Positions 8,901 through 18,400 of a stretch of 23,202 bases of DNA are shown here, piece by piece. The stretch is from a virus: positions 1-23,202 of the IMG/VR virus record IMGVR_UViG_3300010883_000510. One strand, 5' to 3'. Position 1 is the stretch's first letter; each line of letters starts with the position of its first letter. The notes beneath the pieces are model-generated. The model was not told where the DNA came from, did not search any database, and worked only from the letters and a program-made list of their open reading frames with translations. The translations under genes were made by a program, and so were the position numbers.

Positions 8901-9381
8901 AATAAACGCAGATGCCAACTCCGTATATGACTTAGACCCACGAGAGCCTATAACTGACGATCGAAGATTTAGTGTTGAGGCCTCAATAGTCCAGGCTCTA
9001 AATGAGGATATGGTAAATATATTGGCGGATAATCAATATATCAATGACGCTATGGGCACACCTGAACAAATGTTTGCCGTTAACTACCCTGCTTTAGAAA
9101 GACTATCTGACAAATACTTTAATCGATTAACTGATAAAATTAATACAAATGAATATTACAAATTCTTCAAGTGGTTCGATAATAATTACGGTAATTTAAT
9201 AGAAAAAATAATCCCTAGAACAACTGAATTTCTAGGAATTAATTTTGTTATTGAGTCTCACATGTTTGAAAGGCATAAATTGGAATACAAGCAAGGGGAC
9301 GTGCACATCGATCTTAACTCTAGACTAGCAGCAAGAATTGAGCCTTTTTATGAAGGGAAAATTCAGATGGGGAGCACTTAA
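5944..9381 (+). CDS. Large baseplate protein with two LamG-like domains and a tail-protein-I-like core (gp7-like candidate)
   Basis: An 1145-aa protein following gp6, where T4 encodes the wedge scaffold gp7 (1032 aa). Two concanavalin/LamG-like segments are visible. One is near residues 150-355, with FTCEFWLYPSS (161-171), FRFW at 300-303 and LDHSGNGLHGS. The other is near 660-870, with ASWSWEGHYILNP and MRFW at 847-850. Between them, residues about 543-583 read REVQELLWRRLLAEMP, then RSKGTIHSVKSLMLSLGI (563-580). This resembles the Lys-Gly-Thr followed by helix and Leu-Gly motif of P2 gpI-type tail proteins. The C-terminus (NEYYKFFKWFDNNYGNLIEK, IPRTTEFLGINFVIESHMFE) looks like a conserved virion-assembly region. 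The LamG folds are well supported by pattern. The gp7/gpI equivalence is inference from order, size and one motif. AGGA at 5933-5936 precedes the start. Confidence 0.75.
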   Translation: MSNLFSPSVVRDLYGSGYAFKNLTRDQLTGSAPESDLVWRDDPYGTGLKSSQQISLDWSKFEHHTFFNNAESKVNVAFERIINGFPFDGSKKEVSEFEDSLGGFEKYIFDAFPKYKGDLKFTKSSSQSLAFQDKSGYLFPDISRNVLGERVIAGASDSGDFTCEFWLYPSSSTAYDNQTIFQKLNTSNNHGISLFISQSSVSGTTLPILMGVSSGSVFVSASVDIPKGEYSHLAFSYDSSSDSAISVYVNSLLQSTSSVSEISKLDFAATVCTIASGSQQKFRNISFAPQETLDANLDEFRFWKNVRSQQQIKEFYRNNVFQQEDLALYYRFNEPTGSFANKSLALDHSGNGLHGSITNFSETMRGTKEQFQLPMHMERSYNSPVLFPDYPSLLTLNADLLTSASLYDNNNPNAITKLIPPHYFLEGQAEEGLENEFGAQGEAYGYNESSFPGNGKLPSSQVLSSFLFVWASFFDEIKIYLDSFAKLHDISHSAINSVPSQFLITLGRRYGLDLPNSFSSAKLGSYSSGENLTTTEGYGTLSLREVQELLWRRLLAEMPNIQRSKGTIHSVKSLMLSLGINPDTNFRIREFGGPKTKKLQNNRSVVNSYYNSIDFSKGTPFMSSSYLSAYRHASGVPFGGPTPERIIIDHMGAESSTMKVSVPGTPPALTMLTSASWSWEGHYILNPSLPNQSLFRIESSGSSTPGTKPGIVVNLTAVSGSKTSSGQPGTKLILAFSGSEASKLSITGSNIDIYDGNPWYVNINHTAGNKRSEFAVRTYRTNGTDILESHYFSGSYSNSEDTVNRLCDVTSGKRNFVAIGSSSNYTNELLNQSGDNTVDFNGKLGSMRFWTKALELNESKEHALNPYSVGVNKPLANYNFITPENIDISKSSAAITSGSLPLGSWERLRLSTDLYQEISSSNGYGRLDVIDTSKNGHFGFSGFTAATQVFEPTIKLYSRLDPNYDITTNVNKVRIRSVQNIELASEINADANSVYDLDPREPITDDRRFSVEASIVQALNEDMVNILADNQYINDAMGTPEQMFAVNYPALERLSDKYFNRLTDKINTNEYYKFFKWFDNNYGNLIEKIIPRTTEFLGINFVIESHMFERHKLEYKQGDVHIDLNSRLAARIEPFYEGKIQMGST

Positions 9382-10583
9382 TGTCTTTAGACCCTATTTC
9401 TATTAAAATCCTTACCGGCTCTATGGTCACCGGCCGATCTCATTTTAAACCTGTTAGGGCTCATGCTCAAGGTATTGAAATTACTAGCATACACGGTTAC
9501 CGTTCTGCTTTACCAATCGTAGGCAGAAACCAGCGGTATAAGATTTTTGATACCGAAATTACTGGTTCAATATCAGATAAGCCATATTTTACCGACGTCG
9601 AATCGTCTAGCGATGCAGGGCTAGGACAAGATATTTATCAAGTCTACACTGGTACATTATATCACAACCCTGGGTGGGTATTGAATGGTCTTATAAACAC
9701 CGACCATACCACATCCACTCAAGTTAACTCCCAAAGGGATATGTTGATAAACACTGGACTGACCGGCGCCGCTTTAGAAGCCGCCCTTAAGGGCAGGATC
9801 AGAACAATATTAGAGCAAGTACGTTCTGAATGGGAGCTTGGAAAAGCTTATGTTAATGGTACTTTAAACGAAGAAGTGTACTATACAGCCGGCACCTTCT
9901 CTGCGATAACAAAAGCAAACGTTAAATTCCCAGATGGTAGGATAAAACAAGTTATTTCCTTTGATCTGCAGTCTGAAGATTATGGTTATGGAAAAGAATA
10001 CATAGATTCTGTGCCATATTTTGATCTAGCTAAGTATCACGCTGAGACTTATGTTAGGGAATCTGGTCCTACCGGAATGTTTCCAATAGTTGGAAGCTAT
10101 TTATCTTATGACGAAAAATTATCCTTCAATGGTATCGTTGAACCTTTCGCAATACGGAGGCGTGCTCTGGGCTTAAGCATATTTCTAGAAGATGATAAGC
10201 AGCCTGGCACGGTCTGGGCTGAAACAACGATCATACCAAATCATTCTTACGACTCAAGAGAGAATGATATTAGGGCGGAATTTTTTGAAGATGCGCATGT
10301 AAAAGGCTTCGCTAGGTATAATGATCCACTCGACCAAGCACAGGCTCTCCTCGAGCCTGAATTCGTTTCTTCTTATAACAAAAACCAATACCCGTTTAAA
10401 GAACGAAGCAATGCCGATTTATTAATTAGCGATTCTGAGATAGAATCAATACAGCTATCTATGGATCCAACTTTAGATGAGGGCTTGCTTCCTGTTACCC
10501 ATGTCGATATGACTACTGGTTTTGATGCAGAATCAAGGGACAGAATTAACTCAATCGTCTATAGAGGAATGAAACGGAGATAA
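9381..10583 (+). CDS. Structural protein of unknown family, probable baseplate component
   Basis: A 400-aa protein I cannot place in a named family. Its ATG overlaps the TAA of the preceding gene by one base and has GGGGAG (9369-9374) upstream. The N-terminus has short strands: ISIKILTGSMVTGRS, then a basic HFKPVRAHAQGIEI. A helix rich in charged residues lies around 130-150 (EAALKGRIRTILEQVRSEW). The remainder alternates strands and acidic loops, ending in a basic tail RGMKRR. There are no cysteines, no membrane segment and no fibre-type repeats. Size and place, between the gp7-like candidate and a lectin-like protein, would suit a gp8- or gp10-like wedge component, but no sequence motif proves that. 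Confidence 0.7.
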   Translation: MSLDPISIKILTGSMVTGRSHFKPVRAHAQGIEITSIHGYRSALPIVGRNQRYKIFDTEITGSISDKPYFTDVESSSDAGLGQDIYQVYTGTLYHNPGWVLNGLINTDHTTSTQVNSQRDMLINTGLTGAALEAALKGRIRTILEQVRSEWELGKAYVNGTLNEEVYYTAGTFSAITKANVKFPDGRIKQVISFDLQSEDYGYGKEYIDSVPYFDLAKYHAETYVRESGPTGMFPIVGSYLSYDEKLSFNGIVEPFAIRRRALGLSIFLEDDKQPGTVWAETTIIPNHSYDSRENDIRAEFFEDAHVKGFARYNDPLDQAQALLEPEFVSSYNKNQYPFKERSNADLLISDSEIESIQLSMDPTLDEGLLPVTHVDMTTGFDAESRDRINSIVYRGMKRR

Positions 10584-10584
10584 T

Positions 10585-13500
10585 ATGGCAATTTTTAAAG
10601 ACAAAACCGGACGCGGCGAAGTAGATTACGCAAAATCACCGGTTCAGGGTTCTGACGGTACTATTTTATTTTTAAACGACCGTACTGGCATGACGCCAAA
10701 TGTCTATGGTTACAGCGGGACAGGTCTCCACACAAACCACGTTGTTTTTCAACTTAGGGGAGAGTCTGGAGGTGTGCAGGATGTATCGGATAGTAGATTT
10801 TCCGTAACCGAAAGTACAGCGCTTACGAAAAGAATAGAAAACGTTACCCATAATCAAAAACTAAAAACTTTTGAATTTAATGACGGTAGAACTGCTACTT
10901 TTAGTCCAAAATTGGACAAAAAATATCAAAGGCAAGAGACACTTGCTAGTTTGTCCATAACGCTGAATATCGTTCCCTCAGTATCCAACACGATATCGAT
11001 TACATTTGGTTCTTACGGTGCCTCAGCCCCGCAAGTGATTACTATGGCCGTTGGCGCAGGTACCGATTCAACTAGTTTCTCTTTAAATGCTGCCACTATT
11101 TATGCAGCCAACAATGCTACGACGACTTTAACTGCGGCTTCTATCGCTGTCCTTGCTAATTCCGTTAATAGTTATACGGCTACGTCACTCGGTGCAGTAA
11201 TTACAATAACTGCCACCAATCCTGACGTAAATCTCAGCTTTACATATAGCGAGACAATATCTGTGGGGAACGCCTCCGATGTAGTGAATACTCCTGGAGT
11301 TACACCAACCCAATACCCACCTAACTTAGGGAGAGGCCAGGGCCATTCAAATTCTCCACACGAATCGATTTTACCATTTGAGGTAGGCAACACAGCCGCT
11401 GAGTTCAATACCGTGGTAGAAGATGGAGACTCCCAGATCATATTATCTTTTTGGGTACGTCCATCAAGTTTTGGCCAAGGTACCGATGGCGGTGGATCCT
11501 GTATAATGGAGCAAGTAAGTGGCACAGCGAGGGGCTTTGGTGTCATATTAACATCAACCGGGGAATTGGTTTTTCGTTTTTACGACTTTGGAGCAAATTC
11601 AACATCGGCAAATGCGTTTCAACAAATTAAGACAACTAAACGACTGGTTTTAAATCAGTGGTACCATATAACTATTTTTGCCGTAGGTATGAAAAGCGTC
11701 AGCGGGGCTTCTTCAAATCCATTATACAACCCTGGAGGACTCGATCAATCATATGCATCCGGTGTTGGCTCAGTGCCCTATGCTTCTCCGCAAGTTGAAA
11801 TTTATATTAATGGATCCGCACAAACCGATATATCGGAATTAGGCAACACGTCCGGAAATTTTGCTGGCAACTTAAACGCGGTACCCTCTATGCCCGTAGT
11901 ACTTGGTACAGGGCTAGCCGGGTATGATAGCACACCGGAATTCCAATCAGGCGCAGCTGCTAATTTTAATGGAAGGCTAGCAGAAGTAACGTACTTTTAT
12001 ACTCATTCTCTAGAGCGCGCCCTGAATCAAATAGCTGGTGCTGCAAATGTTAGTTATCGTTCTGTCATTGCAAGATCCCTTATGACCGGCACGCGGCAGC
12101 CAACATCCGGCATAACAAACGTATCAGAGCGACTGCTCCTAAGAGATTTAGATCAACATTCAGCTCACCCAACAGTTAAAAGGTCCGGTGACCAAAGAAG
12201 ATTAGGTAACCATACTGTTAAATTTGACGATTCAAAAGCACAAACACTAGGCGCAGCAACTGTTCAGTATCCAACTAAGCTAGTTAGCGGTGATAACCTT
12301 CTTCAGACTATTTATGGCAACGCTGGTTATTTTGATGGTAGCCTTACTTTGCAACATACTGCTTCCGTTGAATCTTACGATACCCGTTATAGAAGAAACG
12401 ACCAGCCCTCGCTTGATCCTTTTGTAGAAAGCAGGGTTTATATAGATAGCGGAAGTACCTTCTATCAAACAGGTACACTTGAAAGTGTTTTACCCGGGTT
12501 TAGTGGTCCATTGCATAACAAGGCAATGTTCATTATCGATCTTACGCCTTCGGCTGAAACGGAATTAGACAACGGCCATGTGAGCATCTCAGCCGCCGAG
12601 AGCGTAGACCGCACCCTTGAACGTAATATGAAATTAATGGCATATTACAATTTTGATAGAAAAATTTGGGAGCCATTACATCACTCACCTGCACCATTCT
12701 CCACCTCCACACCCGCCGGTGGTAATGCAATCGATTCGGCTAATCTTCAGAACGATTCTTTTATTGCTCGTTGTTATGAGACTAGACTTGGGTTTTCCCC
12801 TATGTTTGCCGGGCAAGTATCATTAGTACATGACACAAAAACCAAAGCCCAGATTGACTCTGCAGTCACCGGCGATGGTAATCCTGGTTTATCTGACTGG
12901 ACGTTCTTTGATGACAACGCTTATAAAGCAAGAGCGAAGCCAACAGACTTTTTTGGATTTCCTGTTCACGCAAAATATCACGCAACTAGTTCTTGTGCAG
13001 TTTCTATGTCCGATTACATAGCTGAACCATTCCTTTTAGAGAAGATAGAATATACATACTACTTTGAAACAAAAATACCAAGGACCACCAATACCGAACG
13101 AGAAGGATCCTTCTACAACACCGGAGATCTGGAGAACAGCGGAGAAGGTATACCAGAAGCACTCTACTTGATTAGGGACAAGACTGGCATCAATAATGAC
13201 GACGGCAAACCGTCTGAAGTTCACAACGGCGTCCCTGACGCGAATAATTCAATTATGTACTTTAACGCGCATTCTTTCTTTGTGTTGAAACAATCACTGG
13301 GTGTAGTTACTGGCAGTAATAACGGTACCTCTTTTAGGATTTTTGGTTCGAGTAACCTTGGAACTCTCAGTGGCGAACCTAGAAGGGCCGGCCCAGCCGG
13401 AACACGCCAAGCATCAGTAGCTCAATCATTTTCAATACCCACATCCCAGGCATTGGTCTCTGGTTCATCTGCATTAACTTACGTTGAAGATACTAGAGAA

Positions 13501-15360
13501 CTTATTGGCTATGCTCAACACGTTCACCATGGCTATAACGATAAATCTCTCGACAACCCTTCGATAGGTAAATTAGCTCATGATCATTTTGCAAGCCAGG
13601 ATAGATTACTTCGTGAAGTTAATATTAATGTAAACAACAATGCTTATGACAGCAACGGCAATTCGTTTACTGGATACGAAGATTATCCAGAATTTACAAT
13701 GAGATTTACTCCATCAAAGGTACAAAAAACTGAGTTTGGTGGTACTATAAAAGAGTATACTGGCTTCTCCTATCAGAACAATAACCATGGCGAAATTTCT
13801 TTAGGGCATTCTGGACAACGCCTACCTGGTGAAATGACTTCAGGCAGAGATTTTGCTGCTGGGGTGACAGGACAATTAAGCTCGGGTTCATACATAGCCG
13901 CCGGAGGACCAAACGTCAACAGCGCAGAGGGAGTCCAGAAGTCTGTGGCTACAATTAACGTTTCTGATTCTTCCGTATATGATCAAGCGGCACCATACGT
14001 GTTGTTGCCCGAAGATAAATTAATTTTTGGTTGGCAGTGTCCATATCATGGGATAGACGGCCTACAATACGCCTCATACGGCGGTACCGGCTTAGGGATG
14101 ACACTTAAGTCAAAAAATAATAGGCCACAAAAAATCACTTTTTATGGTTCTTTTATAAGAAACTCACAGCCTAAACAGCCTCAGTTAAACCAGCTTCTTA
14201 ATAATGATATTGTTCATGAGTCAATTGGTGCTGTTTCGATCCACGACCAATTTGATATCGAAAGTAGTTCTGCATTTTCTGGTTCCTACGTTGACGAGGC
14301 TATGTCAGGATCCCTGGAAGGGCCTCTATATAGAGGCTGGAACAATAAGTTTCATAGTGATAATGGTGGAAGTTCGGTAACGGCTGAGCTCACAACAAAC
14401 TTGGCCCGTCGTGTCGGTGGACGAAATTCCGTAGGTAGTATAGGTACCACCGGTTCTTTAAGAAGGACTGTATCTATAGCTTCTCATGATGTAACAGAAT
14501 ATGACTCATTTTTGTTTGACCTTGAAAGTATGTTCAGCGTTGATGAAAGGAGCACTCCGACTCAGCAAGCCACACTAGGGAATTACCAGAACGACCTCGG
14601 CACCCGGAAAGCTGACGATCTGCGCATTGGAAACGACCCAAGTTTAATTGGTAATATAGCAACCAACGCCGGCGTTATCGCCAATGTCGACATTGGTGCT
14701 AGCTTCTTTTACCATAGGTACAATACCGTTGGCAGGGTTCGCTCTAGCCAGATTGGTAAAGGTTCAACTACCTTTACTATTAGCGTTACAGGAAGCTATT
14801 CGGTCCCTGGACTAATAGATCCAGATCAACCTTCGACATTCGTTGGTACCAAGCAGCTTTTAAACCAGCGCCCCCTCGAAGTCCAGGCCGAACGAGGCTT
14901 TATTAACTCTGCAGAGACATCACAATTTATGTTTGGTATTGGTGAAGGAGTACAGAACGCTCATGTGGGAATTGTAGGCGGTGGTGGTGGTGTTGGAATC
15001 GATGTGGAAAAAATAAGAGGGTTCAGGTATGGTTTTTCAAACGTAGTAGATAAAAAACCTAGAAATGTCTTCCGCCGCGACAGATACGGGCAATTGAGGG
15101 ACATGTTAGAAATGGCCCCGAATACAGCGTATATCAACGATAGAACGAATCAAATAACATACCCTATCGAAGCCCGGTTTTTTGACAATGATGGCAGTGT
15201 AATACAGCCAGGAAATACAAGCTGCTCAAATCTTTCAACTTATTGTACTTCTTCTGCTCCATATTTTGATAGGGATAAAAAATCAGACGGTAGCGATCTT
15301 GTAATTAGGAATCGTGGCCCACTTAATAATAAGATAGCTGATATTACTATAGAGATTTGA
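10585..15360 (+). CDS. Very large structural protein with LamG-like domain, probable baseplate/fibre adhesin
   Basis: A 1591-aa protein with GGAG at 10576-10579 before its ATG. Residues about 110-240 are Thr/Ser/Ala-rich strands, probably an Ig-like or shaft domain. Residues 270-485 form a concanavalin/LamG-like domain. It begins IILSFWVRPSSFG (285-297), continues with WYHITIFAVG and VEIYINGSAQT, and ends GRLAEVTYFYTHSL (463-476). The long middle (500-1450) has no repeat I can see, but contains many aromatic and His-rich patches (HVHHGYNDKS, KLAHDHF). A Gly run precedes a basic C-terminal region with RYGQLRDMLE (1500-1509), and two cysteines (C1547, C1554) lie close to the end, before SSAPYFDRD. 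LamG domains bind glycans in many proteins, so surface attachment is a fair inference. A connecting role between baseplate and fibre is also possible. Confidence 0.7.
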   Translation: MAIFKDKTGRGEVDYAKSPVQGSDGTILFLNDRTGMTPNVYGYSGTGLHTNHVVFQLRGESGGVQDVSDSRFSVTESTALTKRIENVTHNQKLKTFEFNDGRTATFSPKLDKKYQRQETLASLSITLNIVPSVSNTISITFGSYGASAPQVITMAVGAGTDSTSFSLNAATIYAANNATTTLTAASIAVLANSVNSYTATSLGAVITITATNPDVNLSFTYSETISVGNASDVVNTPGVTPTQYPPNLGRGQGHSNSPHESILPFEVGNTAAEFNTVVEDGDSQIILSFWVRPSSFGQGTDGGGSCIMEQVSGTARGFGVILTSTGELVFRFYDFGANSTSANAFQQIKTTKRLVLNQWYHITIFAVGMKSVSGASSNPLYNPGGLDQSYASGVGSVPYASPQVEIYINGSAQTDISELGNTSGNFAGNLNAVPSMPVVLGTGLAGYDSTPEFQSGAAANFNGRLAEVTYFYTHSLERALNQIAGAANVSYRSVIARSLMTGTRQPTSGITNVSERLLLRDLDQHSAHPTVKRSGDQRRLGNHTVKFDDSKAQTLGAATVQYPTKLVSGDNLLQTIYGNAGYFDGSLTLQHTASVESYDTRYRRNDQPSLDPFVESRVYIDSGSTFYQTGTLESVLPGFSGPLHNKAMFIIDLTPSAETELDNGHVSISAAESVDRTLERNMKLMAYYNFDRKIWEPLHHSPAPFSTSTPAGGNAIDSANLQNDSFIARCYETRLGFSPMFAGQVSLVHDTKTKAQIDSAVTGDGNPGLSDWTFFDDNAYKARAKPTDFFGFPVHAKYHATSSCAVSMSDYIAEPFLLEKIEYTYYFETKIPRTTNTEREGSFYNTGDLENSGEGIPEALYLIRDKTGINNDDGKPSEVHNGVPDANNSIMYFNAHSFFVLKQSLGVVTGSNNGTSFRIFGSSNLGTLSGEPRRAGPAGTRQASVAQSFSIPTSQALVSGSSALTYVEDTRELIGYAQHVHHGYNDKSLDNPSIGKLAHDHFASQDRLLREVNINVNNNAYDSNGNSFTGYEDYPEFTMRFTPSKVQKTEFGGTIKEYTGFSYQNNNHGEISLGHSGQRLPGEMTSGRDFAAGVTGQLSSGSYIAAGGPNVNSAEGVQKSVATINVSDSSVYDQAAPYVLLPEDKLIFGWQCPYHGIDGLQYASYGGTGLGMTLKSKNNRPQKITFYGSFIRNSQPKQPQLNQLLNNDIVHESIGAVSIHDQFDIESSSAFSGSYVDEAMSGSLEGPLYRGWNNKFHSDNGGSSVTAELTTNLARRVGGRNSVGSIGTTGSLRRTVSIASHDVTEYDSFLFDLESMFSVDERSTPTQQATLGNYQNDLGTRKADDLRIGNDPSLIGNIATNAGVIANVDIGASFFYHRYNTVGRVRSSQIGKGSTTFTISVTGSYSVPGLIDPDQPSTFVGTKQLLNQRPLEVQAERGFINSAETSQFMFGIGEGVQNAHVGIVGGGGGVGIDVEKIRGFRYGFSNVVDKKPRNVFRRDRYGQLRDMLEMAPNTAYINDRTNQITYPIEARFFDNDGSVIQPGNTSCSNLSTYCTSSAPYFDRDKKSDGSDLVIRNRGPLNNKIADITIEI

Positions 15361-15410
15361 TACGGTAATTTTAGTACTTTATAATTACAGTATAGAGGTT
15401 CTGTTATAGT
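15361..15410 (+). promoter_or_regulatory. Intergenic gap with late-promoter-like box upstream of the giant fibre
   Basis: TATAATTACAG lies at 15380-15390. It matches the element upstream of gp25 at 10 of 11 positions and differs from the T4 late box TATAAATA at one base in its first eight. AGAGGTT follows from 15394, as it does upstream of gp25. Spacing from AGAGG to the ATG at 15411 is 12 bases, slightly long. This is the only other gap of this size in the window, so an independent start for the fibre transcript is plausible. I see no hairpin terminator for the preceding gene. Confidence 0.45.
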
Positions 15411-18400
15411 ATGGCAAAAAATATTTCGAAAGGTGATCTTAGGAAGCAAGATTTTTTAGTCTTGAAGCAATCTCGTGACGACACAGTCACGAGTGTTATT
15501 GCTCCTAATGGATTACAGGTAGGGTTAACGGACAAAAGGTTCCAGAACCCACTAACGGCTAAAGGCCCTATAATTGGTGAAGCCGGGCTCACGGGCTCGC
15601 TAACTCAATTGGTCGACGGTACCCCGTACCTTACCGCGGGTGCAAATATTCTTTTAACAACTGGCTCGACAGGCCAGATTACTATCGCAACCAGCATAGG
15701 TTCCATCGCTGTTAATAGGAATAAGCAGCAATATAATATAGCTTCGAGTGATATCGCTGCTGGTACCGATATATCGGTTACTAACTCTGCATTCAACACT
15801 ATCGACGTCCAAGATACGGACAGCTTTATAGACGTGTATCATAATAATAAATTGATGCTTTCTGGTACTGTCGCAGATGTTACAGCGGCTACTGCAGACT
15901 ATTATATAAAGCAATCTGACAATGAATTGGTTTTTGGATTCAATGTTTTAACTAACGACACCATCGTAACTTCTGTTATATCTTCTGGTTCCGCCAATGT
16001 TGCATCAGCTGGTGACGCGTTGGCTCTTACCAATAATGCATATAACATCTTGGTAGCTTCCGCCGGTGGCGTCCAGATATCCTCTGATGCGTTATCTATA
16101 AAATTAAAAACAGCCTCTGCACTTGCCACTACATCGGACGGACTATCTGTAGACATAAATAGTTTAACCCAGTTGTCGTCTGGTGTAGATGCCTCTAATG
16201 ATAAATTATTAATCTATGATGCTAATACCGGAGCATTAAAAGCTGTAGCCCCGAACTTAATCGGCGCAACCGCCGCTCTTGACATTGCATCAGTCTCCAG
16301 TTTTTTAACAGAAACTAGTCTGGCTTCTGGCGATTTATTAGGTGTTGCCGATGTGGACGCCGGCAACGCTGTTAAGAAAATAACAGTTGAAGATTTTGGT
16401 CAATACCTTGCTCTTGGTACGAATGCTGGTATTGGTGAATCATCTGGTAAACTAACGATCGATCTAAACGATCTAAGTTCTGAAGTTGTCGCAGTCGCCT
16501 CTGACAGCATCGCGTTCATCGATGCAGGTGATGGTTCAACCAAGAAGGAGACGATCGTTGATTTTGTTTCTGCCATAGCTGCCACAGTTACTGCGACTGG
16601 GCTAGCTCCTTCCGCTGGAACACTAAAGCTTGACATAACAAACCAAACGTCCGTAGGGACAATTCATACATCCGATGAAATAATTATATGGGATGCTGAC
16701 ACTAGCTCATTAAAGAAAGCAACTGTTAACCAATTGCAAGCTGGGTCAGCAGCTCCACCAGCTGCGCAATATGTCACCTTGGCAACAGATAATACTCTGA
16801 GCAATGAAAGAGTGCTGACCGCCGGCGATGGTATAGATATAACGGACGGTGGAGCTGGAGCAGCTGTTACTATAGCAGCTGATGTTACTGATTTCATCGA
16901 TACATCTTACGGGTTAAAAGAATCTTCGAATAACGTACAAGTAGCTTTAAAAACTAGCGGTGGCCTCACGTTTGATAGTGGGGAAATTAAGCTAGACTAT
17001 GGCTCAACCTCAGGCTTACCAGCTCAAGGAACTAACTCCGTTAGTATAATAGCTGGCGATGGTCTCAAAACAGGTGGTAGTTTTAATATCGGCGCTGCTA
17101 CATCCACCATACAGCTTGATATCAAACCTTCTGACTTTGCTGGCAACGGCCTTAGAACCAGTGGTAATGATCTAACGGTGTCCATCGGTGCTGGTAACAA
17201 TATCCAGATCACCACTGGGTCTGATGGATCTTTTATTATTGCTGGTACTACGCCCACGAACGCTATTTATACAGCGGGCAATGGTTTAGATTTAACCGGC
17301 CAAGAATTTAGTGTCGACCTTAAAGCTAACTCCGGATTACAGATCGTTTCGAACGAGTTAGCCATCGCCTTAAGTGACTTTACCGGAAACGGATTAGAAA
17401 ACGACGGTTCTGATAATCTAAGGGTAAAATCTGATAGTAACACTGGCACGGGGCATGCTCCAGTTAGTGTCTCGACAAATGGTGTCTCTGTTAGATATGG
17501 TGCTGGATTAGAGGATGCTGGTTCTGGTGTTTTAGCTATAACCGATGGTGGTGTGTCTAATACTAAATTAGCCAATTCATCGTTAACGATTACAGCTGGC
17601 GACGGACTTCAAACAGGGGGCTCCGTCTCTCTGGGTTCTAGCGTTACGCTAAACATTGACGTTTCTGATTTCGCAGGTTTAGGTGTTAAAGTTACCGGCT
17701 CTGAAGATCTCGCCATAGATAATTCGATTGTTGCTACTTTAACCGGATCACAGTTTTCTGGCGCCATAGGCGTGACTGGCTCAGTAGGCGCCACAAGCTT
17801 TATGAGTGCTAGTATGTTTAAAGCCCCGGCTTTATCTGGGTCTCTTACTACGTTACATGATGGCACTCCTTATTTATTAGCCGGTACTAACATTGCACTC
17901 TCGACTGGTTCGAACGGAGCGATTACAATCACTGCAGCGGGATCCGCTGAGGGTGACATATCAGCTGTTGCAGCTGGCACCGGTCTATCTGGTGGCGGAA
18001 CTTCTGGAAGTGTTTCTCTTGCTATAGATAACGCTGTTGTTGCTACCTTAACTGGCTCCATCTTCTCGGGTCATGTAGGAATTACTGGGTCTCTACATTC
18101 AACTGCAGAGCTTAGCGGATCAATTTTAAAAGCCCCTGCTATATCCGGATCGCTCACCCATCTCGAAGATGGTAGCTCTTATTTAATAGCTGGCGCCAAT
18201 GTTACTATTGCTACGGGATCTAATGGAGCTATAACTATTGCTTCTACTAGCGGAGCTTCAAATGCATTTAGTACGCTCGCTGTTGCTGGGCAAGATAATG
18301 TTGTTGCCGATTCTGAAACAGACACTTTAACATTAGCTGCCGGTTCTAACGTCGTTATAACGACTAACGCCGGCTCTGACACAATTACCATAGCAGCGAC

